Below, piece after piece: positions 43,404 to 52,274 of a stretch of DNA of 64,000 bases (positions are counted from its first letter, which is position 1; the number at the start of each line of letters is the position of its first letter). Source of the DNA: Tomitella fengzijianii (GTDB lineage: Bacteria; Actinomycetota; Actinomycetes; Mycobacteriales; Mycobacteriaceae); assembly GCF_007559025.1 (NCBI RefSeq), contig NZ_CP041765.1:124001-188000 (forward strand), in the 5' to 3' direction. Below the pieces are notes generated by a model. That model ran no database searches, was not told the DNA's origin, and saw only the letters and a program-made list of their open reading frames with translations. The position numbers and the translations under genes are program-made.

Positions 43404-43943
43404 TCACTGGGCCGCGGCGGCGATCCGGGCCTTGCCCGCCTCGGTGATGACGCGGTCGCCCTTCTCCGTGTCCAGCAGCCGCGGGTCGCCCTTGTAGAGC
43501 TCGGCGAGCTTCTCGCGGCTGATGCCGAGCTCGCGCGCGGCCTGGTGCACTACCAGCTTGTGCATCCGGCCGTGCGGGGCCTCGGCGACGCGCCGCAGCA
43601 GCGTGTCCACGGGATCCCCGGCGACCTTGCCGTCGGTGGGCTCCGCGGGAGTGATCTCGAGCAGCGCCTGGAGCTGCACGACGATCCCCGCGATGGCCGC
43701 CTTCATCTGCTCCACCTCGTCGCCCGCGGCGGCCGGCGCCCCGCCGGATCCCTGCCAGGTGCGCTTGGGGAAGCGCCGGATGTACTCCTGCTCGAGCTCC
43801 AGCATGCGCGCGGTGTGCGTGGCGAACTGCGCCGCCGTGCCGTGCAGGAACACCCAGTTGCGGGTGGCGTGCGCCTGCGTGCCCTGATGTTCCAGTTCCT
43901 CGTCCGTCAGTTCCCGGGCCGGACGACCCAGCGGGGCGGTCAC
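43404..43943 (-). CDS. Uncharacterised helical protein coupled to box ferredoxin
   Basis: Protein of 179 residues that I do not recognise. It begins L-T-D-E-E-L-E-H-Q-G-T-Q-A-H-A-T-R-N-W-V-F-L-H-G-T-A-A-Q-F-A-T-H and continues with charged helical segments; the C-terminal 75 residues resemble a small helix-turn-helix-like or DNA-binding-like domain (A-A-R-E-L-G-I-S-R-E-K-L-A-E-L-Y). The GTG start overlaps the ferredoxin stop codon (GTGA), so it is made together with the ferredoxin at the end of the boxC operon. A role in benzoyl-CoA epoxidation or its electron supply is inferred only from position. Confidence 0.7.
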   Translation of the reverse strand: MTAPLGRPARELTDEELEHQGTQAHATRNWVFLHGTAAQFATHTARMLELEQEYIRRFPKRTWQGSGGAPAAAGDEVEQMKAAIAGIVVQLQALLEITPAEPTDGKVAGDPVDTLLRRVAEAPHGRMHKLVVHQAARELGISREKLAELYKGDPRLLDTEKGDRVITEAGKARIAAAAQ

Positions 43944-44269
43944 AGCTCCGCCACCATCGGCGTGTCGACCCCTACCGGGCCGAGCTTGTGCGCGCCGCCG
44001 GGGGCGCCCAGCGGCTCGTCGCGGCCGGGGAGGACGGACTCGAAGAACTCGCGGTTGTTCGCGATGAACCCCTCGTCCTCCTCGGGGACGCGGCGGTCCT
44101 GGCTGATGGCCTCGACGGGGCACACCGGCTCGCATGCGCCGCAGTCGATGCACTCCTTGGGGTTGATGTAGAGCTTGCGATCACCCTCGTAGATGCAGTC
44201 GACGGGGCACTCCTCCGTGCAGGACTTGTCCATCACGTCCACGCAGGGGCTGGCGATGACGTACGGCAT
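43940..44269 (-). CDS. fdxA: 7Fe ferredoxin (FdxA-type)
   Basis: Ferredoxin of 109 residues with two cluster-binding sets: C9, C17, C21, C25 and C40, C43, C46, C50. The spacing C-x7-C-x3-C-x3-C then C-x2-C-x2-C-x3-C fits a 3Fe-4S plus 4Fe-4S protein of the FdxA type. AAAGGAG precedes the ATG. It follows the ferredoxin reductase gene by 87 bp and overlaps the next gene. It is the likely electron donor to BoxB, since no BoxA-type reductase is encoded here. Confidence 0.92.
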   Translation of the reverse strand: MPYVIASPCVDVMDKSCTEECPVDCIYEGDRKLYINPKECIDCGACEPVCPVEAISQDRRVPEEDEGFIANNREFFESVLPGRDEPLGAPGGAHKLGPVGVDTPMVAEL

Positions 44270-44356
44270 GGTTCGCTCCTTTCGCGATGCCGCGCATGCC
44301 TGGCGCGGCAGCGGCGCGGGGCCGCGGAGGCCCGGACGCTGCTGATGAATGGAAGG

Positions 44357-45382
44357 CTAAGCCGTCGCGGGCTCCGGCGCGGGCTGTTCGTCGGTCGAAT
44401 GCCCGGGGAAAAGCTGCGCATCGGGGTCCAGGTGCACCGCGGCGTTGTTGACGGCGGTGGCGACCTCGCCGAATCCGACGGAGATCAGCCGCACCTTGCC
44501 GTCGTACTCGGTGATGTCACCGGCGGAGAAGATGCCGGGGCGCGTGGTCCGCATGGCCGAGTCGACGACGATGTGCCGGTTGTCGCGCAGCTCGATGCCC
44601 CATTCGCGCAGCGGGCCGATGTTGGCGAGGAAACCCAGCGCGGCCACCACGTTGCCGCAGGCGACCACCTCCTCGTCGCCGGTGCCCTTGGTCCTCACGC
44701 GCGCGTCGGCCAGCGTGTCGCCGCCGGTCAGGGCGACCACCTCGGCGTCGGTGATCATCCGCACCGTCGACGCCTCCACCTGGGCGACGGTGGCGGCGTG
44801 GGCGCGGAAGATCTTGCGCCGGTGCACCACCGTGACGGACTTGGCGTGCTCCTCGAGCATGAGCGCCCAGTCCAGGGCCGAGTCGCCGCCGCCGACGATC
44901 ACGACGTCCGACCCCGCGTAGGGCAGCGGGTCGGGCACGAAGTACTCGAGGCCGCGGCCCAGGTACTCCTCGCCGGCGGGGAGCTTGCGGGGGGTGAAGG
45001 TGCCGATGCCCGCGGTGAGCACGATCGCCCCGCAGTGCACGACGTCGCCTGTGGACGTGGTGACGGTGAACCGCCGCGCGCCGGAGCCGGCCGGTACGTC
45101 GTGCTCCACCAGCTCCTGCGCCTCCTGGCCCAGCAGGTACACCGGGTCCGCCTGTGCGGCCTGGGCGGCCAGGGCGGCGACGAGGTCGCGCCCCTTCACC
45201 CGCGGGTAGCCGGCGATGTCGAAGATCTGCTTCTCCGGGTACAGCGCGCTGACCTGGCCGCCGACCTCGGAGAGCGAATCGATGACGCCGACCTTCAGGC
45301 CGCGGACGCCGGCGTAGTACACGCCGTACAGCCCCACGGGGCCTGCGCCGACGATGAGGATGTCGAGGTCGTGTGCGGTCAT
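44357..45382 (-). CDS. Ferredoxin-NADP+ reductase, type 2 (YumC/thioredoxin-reductase-like)
   Basis: Flavoprotein of 341 residues. The FAD motif V-G-A-G-P-V-G-L is at 11-18, and E-V-G-G-Q-V-S-A-L-Y-P-E-K is the signature of thioredoxin-reductase-like ferredoxin reductases. The redox C-x-x-C of thioredoxin reductases is absent, which excludes that function. The second nucleotide motif V-G-G-G-D-S-A-L-D is complete. It overlaps the ligase gene upstream by ATGA and stands just before the ferredoxin, so it should pass electrons from NADPH to that ferredoxin for BoxB. Confidence 0.88.
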   Translation of the reverse strand: MTAHDLDILIVGAGPVGLYGVYYAGVRGLKVGVIDSLSEVGGQVSALYPEKQIFDIAGYPRVKGRDLVAALAAQAAQADPVYLLGQEAQELVEHDVPAGSGARRFTVTTSTGDVVHCGAIVLTAGIGTFTPRKLPAGEEYLGRGLEYFVPDPLPYAGSDVVIVGGGDSALDWALMLEEHAKSVTVVHRRKIFRAHAATVAQVEASTVRMITDAEVVALTGGDTLADARVRTKGTGDEEVVACGNVVAALGFLANIGPLREWGIELRDNRHIVVDSAMRTTRPGIFSAGDITEYDGKVRLISVGFGEVATAVNNAAVHLDPDAQLFPGHSTDEQPAPEPATA

Positions 45383-46977
45383 CGGGCCCCTCCTGCCAGG
45401 TGGGCCGGCTCCCGCTCGGGTGCGGTCAACGTGCCGGCCAGTTGCTGCTTGACGCGGAACCGCTGGAGCTTGCCCGTCGCGGTCTTGGGAAGTTCGTCGA
45501 CGAAGCGCACGGCGCGGGGCGCCTTGAAGTGGGCGAGCCCGTCGCGGCACCAGTCGATGATCTCGCGTTCGGTGACGGCGTCGTGCGGCGTCTTGAGCAC
45601 CACCGCGGCGACGGGTTTGACCAGGCCGGCCTCGTCCTCGCTGCCCACGACGGCCGCCTCCAGGACGGCCGGGTGCGCGAGGATCCGGGCCTCGACCTCG
45701 CCGGGGGTGACCCAGATGCCGCCGGCCTTGAGCAGGTCGTTGGAGCGGCCGAGGCAGGTGAAGACGCCCTCCTCGTCGCGCATGTAGGTGTCGCCGGTGC
45801 GCATCCAGTCGCCCAGGAACACCGAGCGCTGCGCGTCGGTGCGACGCCAGTAGCCCACGGCCAGGCTGGCGCCGCGGATGAACAGCTCGCCCGGTTCCCC
45901 CGGCGGGCAGACGTTCCCGTCGGCGTCGCGGACCTCCACGTCCCAGCCGGGGACGGGGCGGCCGGTGGTGCCGTGCCGGATGTCGTCGGGCACGTTGGAC
46001 AGGAAGATGTGCAGCGCCTCGGTGGACCCGATGCCGTCGAGGATCTCGAATCCGAACCGGGCCAGCACCTTCTCCTGCAGCGCCCGGGGCAGCGGTTCGC
46101 CCGCGGAGACGCCCAGCCGCACCGACGCGAAGGCGTCGTCCGGCAGGGTGGAGTGGACCATCGCGTTGTAGAAGGTGGGCACGCCGAAGAACAGCGTGGG
46201 CCGCGCGGCGCGGGCGCGCTCCCCGAACACCTCGGGGGTGGGCCGGCGCGGTTCGAGGACCGTCGTCGCACCGGCGGCGAGCGGGAAGAACACCGAGTTG
46301 CCGACGCCGTAGGCGAAGAAGATCTTCGCGACGGAAAGGCACCGGTCGTCGGAGGTGATCCCCAGCGTCTGCCGCCCGTAGGTCTCGTAGACGTGGCGGA
46401 TGTTGGCGTGCCGGTGCATCGCGGCCTTCGGCTTGCCCGTGGTGCCCGAGGTGTAGAGCCAAAGCGCCCACGCATCGTCGTCGGTGGCGGCGGGCTCCGG
46501 CATGGGGACGGCCGGCTCGGCGGCGAGCGCCTCCCACCGGAGCACGTTCACCCGGTCCGGGACGGAGACCGGGAAGTCGCCGGAGGTGACCAGGTGCTCC
46601 ACCTCGGACGCCGCCGACACGGCTTCGTTGACCGCGCCGGCGAACTCGGCGCTGGCCACGACGGCGCGGGCGCCGGAGTCCTCGACGATCTCCGCCAGCT
46701 CGCGGCCGTCGTACATCGTGGAGATCGGCACCGCGACCAGCCCGGCGTGGAAGGCTGCCAGGAGCGAGACGACGAACTCCACGTCGTCGACCATGACGAA
46801 CAGCACGCGGTCGTCGGTGTGCAGGCCCAGCCCGCGGAGGTTGGCGGCCGCGCGTGCGACGTCGGCGGACAGCTCCGCATAGGTCCGCTCGCGAGTGCCC
46901 TCCACCGCGGTCTTGTCCGCGAATCCGCCGCGGGCCTGCCGGTGGACGAGGAAGTCCGCCGCGTTGAACAGTGTCAT
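45379..46977 (-). CDS. bclA: Benzoate-CoA ligase
   Basis: Adenylate-forming ligase of 532 residues. The AMP-binding motif Y-T-S-G-T-T-G-K-P-K-A-A-M-H-R-H is near residue 174; S-V-A-K-I-F-F-A-Y-G-V-G-N and I-G-S-T-E-A-L-H-I-F-L-S-N are typical of benzoate-CoA ligases; the C-terminal catalytic lysine lies in P-K-T-A-T-G-K-L-Q-R. It makes benzoyl-CoA, the substrate of BoxB. It starts three bases after the boxC stop and overlaps the reductase gene downstream, within a coupled five-gene operon. Confidence 0.92.
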   Translation of the reverse strand: MTLFNAADFLVHRQARGGFADKTAVEGTRERTYAELSADVARAAANLRGLGLHTDDRVLFVMVDDVEFVVSLLAAFHAGLVAVPISTMYDGRELAEIVEDSGARAVVASAEFAGAVNEAVSAASEVEHLVTSGDFPVSVPDRVNVLRWEALAAEPAVPMPEPAATDDDAWALWLYTSGTTGKPKAAMHRHANIRHVYETYGRQTLGITSDDRCLSVAKIFFAYGVGNSVFFPLAAGATTVLEPRRPTPEVFGERARAARPTLFFGVPTFYNAMVHSTLPDDAFASVRLGVSAGEPLPRALQEKVLARFGFEILDGIGSTEALHIFLSNVPDDIRHGTTGRPVPGWDVEVRDADGNVCPPGEPGELFIRGASLAVGYWRRTDAQRSVFLGDWMRTGDTYMRDEEGVFTCLGRSNDLLKAGGIWVTPGEVEARILAHPAVLEAAVVGSEDEAGLVKPVAAVVLKTPHDAVTEREIIDWCRDGLAHFKAPRAVRFVDELPKTATGKLQRFRVKQQLAGTLTAPEREPAHLAGGAR

Positions 46978-46980
46978 CGA

Positions 46981-48693
<1,713 letters not shown>

Positions 48694-48747
48694 CGGGGGA
48701 ACCTCTCGGGTCGCTGCCTTGGGGAGCACGTATGCGATGCACATCAC

Positions 48748-48784
48748 TCTACATCAATACGGTGGAACGTCAATGAACTGTAGA
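48748..48784. promoter_or_regulatory. Box operator A, TCTACA-N25-TGTAGA (boxC/paaX)
   Basis: Perfect 6-bp inverted repeat with arms 31 bp apart (start to start), in the AT-rich part of the divergent boxC/paaX region, 55 bp upstream of the boxC start. The same element recurs before all other operons of the island. Inferred PaaX site. Confidence 0.7.
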
Positions 48785-48891
48785 ATGAAAAGTGGTGCGA
48801 TAGCGTAGGACGCACGTCTTGCTGCGGCGGGCGGACCACGCCGCGCGAACGGCCGGGCCGCGGCCGCCGATCACCGGCGAAAGGAGCCGAG

Positions 48892-49749
48892 GTGTCCATC
48901 ACCGATGCCGCAGGCACGAGCCTCGCCGCGGGCCGCGCGGAGCTCGGCGGGGCCAGCGCGCGTTCGCTGCTGCTCACCGTGCTCGGCGAGTTCGTCTACC
49001 CGCGCGGCGCCGACGTGTGGACGTCCACGCTGCTGGAATCCCTCGGCACGCTCGGCGTGGAGGAGAAGTCGGCGCGCCAGGCCATCGCGCGCGCATCGGC
49101 GGAGGGCCTGCTGGAATCCATGCGGGACGGCCGCCGCACCCGCTGGAGTCTCACCGCCGCGGGCGCGGAGCTGCTGCGCGAGGGCACGGCGCGCATCTAC
49201 ACGTTCCTGGCCGACGAGCACGACTGGGACGGGCTCTGGGTGCTGTTGTCGGTGGCGGTGCCGGAGGCGCAGCGCAAGCTGCGGCACCGGCTGCGCACCC
49301 AGCTGACCTGGCTGGGCATGGGCTCGCCGGCACCCGGGCTCTGGGTGGTGCCGGACGCCGCCAAGCTCGACGAGCTCGAAAGCGTGCTGGACGGACTGGG
49401 ATTGCGCCCGTCCGCCTTCGTGTGGACCGGGCAGTGGGCGGAGATCGGCGAGCGGCAGGCGCTGATCGAGGCCGCCTGGAAGCTCGACGAGGTGGGCGGG
49501 AAGTACCGCGAGTTCACCGACGTCTTCGTTCCGGACGACGGGCTGGCCCCGGCCGACGCGTTCGCCGCGCAGGTGCGGCTGGTGCAGGCGTGGCGGCGGT
49601 TCCCGTTTCTGGACCCGGACCTGCCGGCGCGACTGCTTCCGGACGACTGGCCGGGCCCCGATGCTGCGCGCGCGTTCCGCGACTGCCACGCGAGCTGGCA
49701 CGAGCCGGCCCAATCGGCGTGGGAGGCCTGGGAGGCCGGCGCGGGGTAG
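48892..49749 (+). CDS. paaX: PaaX-family transcriptional regulator
   Basis: Regulator of 285 residues with the PaaX layout: an N-terminal winged helix (L-L-L-T-V-L-G-E-F-V-Y-P-R-G through S-A-R-Q-A-I-A-R-A-S-A-E-G-L-L), a central domain and a C-terminal domain. PaaX proteins repress CoA-thioester aromatic pathways and are released by the first aryl-CoA intermediate; here benzoyl-CoA is the obvious candidate. AAGGAG six bases before GTG 48892 fixes the start. It is divergent from boxC, and a widely spaced inverted repeat like known PaaX sites precedes every operon of the island. Confidence 0.92.
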   Translation: MSITDAAGTSLAAGRAELGGASARSLLLTVLGEFVYPRGADVWTSTLLESLGTLGVEEKSARQAIARASAEGLLESMRDGRRTRWSLTAAGAELLREGTARIYTFLADEHDWDGLWVLLSVAVPEAQRKLRHRLRTQLTWLGMGSPAPGLWVVPDAAKLDELESVLDGLGLRPSAFVWTGQWAEIGERQALIEAAWKLDEVGGKYREFTDVFVPDDGLAPADAFAAQVRLVQAWRRFPFLDPDLPARLLPDDWPGPDAARAFRDCHASWHEPAQSAWEAWEAGAG

Positions 49750-49767
49750 AGCGTCGGCCGGGCGTAT

Positions 49768-50679
49768 TCATCGCACGCGCGGCAGTACCCCGTCACCGAA
49801 CGTCGCGACGATCTCGTCGCGGCGCCGCCCGTCGCCGACGGGGGAGAACACGAGGGTCTCCGCGCCGGCGTCGCGGTATTCGCGGATGCGCGCGGCCACG
49901 TCGTCGGGGGTGCCGTGCAGCAGGTAGCGGTCCGCGAGGCGGTCGAAATCCTGCTGGTAGACGCCGCTGACGGTGTCGACCACCTCGCGGCGCGAGCGGG
50001 CGCCGTCGGCGTCGTCGACCCCGCCCCAGCAGAACACCGCCCCGCGCACGGCGGCGGGATCGCGTCCCGCCCGCTCGGCCTCCGCGCGCACCTGCGCCAG
50101 CGACTCGGCCAACTGCTCGGGGCTGTACATGTACGGGAACCACACGTCGGCGAAGCGGCCGGCCCTGCGCATGGCGGCCGGCCTGCGACCGCCCAGCCAC
50201 ACTGGCGGCCCGGGGCGCTGGACCGGCGGGGGCTGCAGCGCCTCGCCGCGGATGCGGGTGAAGTCGCCGTCGAAGTACACCGGGGTACCGGCGAACAGGC
50301 GCCGCAGCACCTCGAGCGCCTCGTCTGAGCGGCGGCCGCGCGTGCGCACGTCCACCCCCGCAGCCTCGAACTCGGCGGGATACTCGCCGCCGACGCCCAC
50401 GCCCAGGTCGAGCCGGCCGTTCGACACCCGGTCGAGTGTGGCGGCAAGCTTCGCCGCGAGCGCCGCCGGGTACAGCGGCAGGATCACCACGGAGGTGAGC
50501 AGCCGGATCCGGGCGGTGGCCCCGGCTGCCGCGGCCAGCGCGACGAACGCGTTGGGCGTGGCGCCGTGGAAGAACAGGTGCTCGCCCCACGACACCCCGT
50601 CGAAGCCCGCGTCCTCCGCCGCGGCTGCGACGGAGGACGCGGACTCCTGGTCGGGGCCCAGGGTGACGTAGACGTCCAT
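49768..50679 (-). CDS. LLM-class F420-dependent oxidoreductase in the boxB operon
   Basis: Luciferase-like monooxygenase-fold protein of 303 residues, probably using coenzyme F420. Family segments are L-L-T-S-V-V-I-L-P-L-Y-P-A-A-L-A-A-K, followed by G-R-L-D-L-G-V-G-V-G-G-E-Y and P-V-W-L-G-G-R-R-P-A-A-M-R-R-A-G. It starts 11 bases after the boxB stop, so the two are co-transcribed. It is not part of the described box pathway. Protection of BoxB, reduction of a ring-derived product, or action on a related substrate are all possible. Confidence 0.85.
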   Translation of the reverse strand: MDVYVTLGPDQESASSVAAAAEDAGFDGVSWGEHLFFHGATPNAFVALAAAAGATARIRLLTSVVILPLYPAALAAKLAATLDRVSNGRLDLGVGVGGEYPAEFEAAGVDVRTRGRRSDEALEVLRRLFAGTPVYFDGDFTRIRGEALQPPPVQRPGPPVWLGGRRPAAMRRAGRFADVWFPYMYSPEQLAESLAQVRAEAERAGRDPAAVRGAVFCWGGVDDADGARSRREVVDTVSGVYQQDFDRLADRYLLHGTPDDVAARIREYRDAGAETLVFSPVGDGRRRDEIVATFGDGVLPRVR

Positions 50680-50690
50680 GGCGCGGGTCG

Positions 50691-52172
50691 TCAGGCCAGG
50701 CCCTCCTCGGCCAGGTGGACGTAGTCGAACTCCACCGGCTGGTCGTTGATGCCGGTCTGCGGCGGGGCGATCCAGCCGGCGAACTCGCCGGGCTCGTACT
50801 CGGGGACCATGAGCGCGGCGACCTTGTCGCGGGTCTCCTGCGACGGCAGCCACGCGGCCGCACCGGCGTTCCACTGCTCCTCGGTGATGACCTCGCCCTC
50901 GGGACTGACGAAGTGGCCCGCGTAGTTGCCGACCTGGCGGTTGAAGCCCTCGTGCGGGAGGGTCAGCCGCTCTTCGAGCCCGGCGTCCTCGAGCGCCTGG
51001 TTCCAGCGCCGCACGCCGTTCTCGCAGTCGGCCGTGTACTCGTCGCGCAGGTCCAGGTTGAGCGCGGTGAGGTAGGGGACCTGCTTCTCGACGATGCGGC
51101 CGTCCGCGATCATGCGCACCGGGTAGGTGGCCTCGGTGAGGTCGTGGTCGTCCTTGCGGCGGGTCTCCTGCCACCGGCCCTTGAGCCCGCCGGTGTAGTA
51201 GGCGGCGACGTTGGTGGACTGCTCCGAACCGAACAGGTCCAGCGACACCGAGTACTGGAAGTTGAGGTACTGCTGGATCACCTCGAGGGGGATGCCGCCG
51301 TACTGCCAGATGTCGTGGGTGCCGTGCTCCTTGATGAGCTGCGCCGTGCGCTCCACCGTCCGCTGCACGCCGGTGGTGCCCACGAACATGTGGTGCGCCT
51401 CCTCCTTGAGCATGAACTCGCAGGTGCGGGCCAGCGGGTCGAACGCCGACTCCTTGAGCGTGCCCAGCTGGTATTTGCCGTCGCGGTCGGTGAAGTAGGT
51501 GAACATGAAGAACTGCAGCCAGTCGGTGGTCTCCTCGTTGAAGGCGCCGAGGATGCGCGGCGAGTCGACGTCGCCGGAGTTGCGCTTGAGCAGCTGCTCT
51601 GCCTCCTCGCGACCCTCGCGGCCGAAGTGCGCCTGCAGCAGGTAGACCATCGCCCACAGGTGCCGGCCCTCCTCCACGTTGACCTGGAAGAGGTTGCGCA
51701 GGTCGTAGAGGGACGGGGCGGTCATGCCCAGCACGCGCTGCTGCTCGACGGAGGCGGGCTCGGTGTCGCCCTGCACGGTGATCAGGCGCATCAGCTCGGC
51801 GCGGTACTCGCCGGGCACCTCCTGCCAGGCGGGCTCGCCCTTGTGCTGGCCGAAGTTCACCTTGCGGTCCTCCTTGGCCTCCGCCAGGAAGATGCCCCAG
51901 CGGTACTCCTCCATGGGGACGAAGTCGAAGTGCGCCCAGCCGTCGCGGCCGACGGCCACCGCGGTGCGCAGGTAGACGTCCTCGGTGGGCAGCTGCGGGC
52001 CGAGGTTCTTCCACCAGTCGAGGAACTTGGGCTGCCAGCGCTCGAGCGCGCGCTGCAGGCGCCGGTCGCCGGCGAGGTCGACGTTGTTGGGGATGCGCTC
52101 GCTGTAGTCGATGGGGCTGAGCTTGCCCGTGGGGCTGGGGGCGGCGCCGATGCGATCGTCCTTGACGGTCAT
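50691..52172 (-). CDS. boxB: Benzoyl-CoA 2,3-epoxidase BoxB
   Basis: Diiron oxygenase of 493 residues that epoxidises benzoyl-CoA with O2. Iron-ligand segments of the ferritin-like four-helix bundle are E-E-G-R-H (167-171) and E-E-A-H-H (257-261). The length and segments such as W-W-K-N-L-G-P and F-M-F-T-Y-F-T-D-R-D-G-K match the family closely. It is encoded apart from boxC, on its own leftward transcript with an F420-type oxidoreductase, preceded by an inverted repeat of the same kind as the other operons. It needs two electrons per turnover from a reductase; see the ferredoxin and reductase genes. Confidence 0.96.
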   Translation of the reverse strand: MTVKDDRIGAAPSPTGKLSPIDYSERIPNNVDLAGDRRLQRALERWQPKFLDWWKNLGPQLPTEDVYLRTAVAVGRDGWAHFDFVPMEEYRWGIFLAEAKEDRKVNFGQHKGEPAWQEVPGEYRAELMRLITVQGDTEPASVEQQRVLGMTAPSLYDLRNLFQVNVEEGRHLWAMVYLLQAHFGREGREEAEQLLKRNSGDVDSPRILGAFNEETTDWLQFFMFTYFTDRDGKYQLGTLKESAFDPLARTCEFMLKEEAHHMFVGTTGVQRTVERTAQLIKEHGTHDIWQYGGIPLEVIQQYLNFQYSVSLDLFGSEQSTNVAAYYTGGLKGRWQETRRKDDHDLTEATYPVRMIADGRIVEKQVPYLTALNLDLRDEYTADCENGVRRWNQALEDAGLEERLTLPHEGFNRQVGNYAGHFVSPEGEVITEEQWNAGAAAWLPSQETRDKVAALMVPEYEPGEFAGWIAPPQTGINDQPVEFDYVHLAEEGLA

Positions 52173-52233
52173 GGTGAACTCCTTGCGGTGTGCGCGGTGG
52201 GGGCGGTGTGCGCTGTCTGCCGGATATGCATAG

Positions 52234-52271
52234 TCTACAGAACTATGACGTGACGTCTAGTGGTCTGTAGA
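52234..52271. promoter_or_regulatory. Box operator B, TCTACAGA-N22-TCTGTAGA (boxB)
   Basis: Perfect 8-bp inverted repeat; the TCTACA and TGTAGA arms are 26 bases apart, one more than at the other sites. It lies 62 bp upstream of the boxB start. Inferred PaaX site. Confidence 0.7.
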
Positions 52272-52274
52272 ACA

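Noticed and set aside
44357-45382. Thioredoxin reductase assignment for the flavoprotein in the box operon
   Set aside because: The redox C-x-x-C is missing and the E-V-G-G-Q-V-S-A-L-Y-P-E-K segment is that of ferredoxin reductases.
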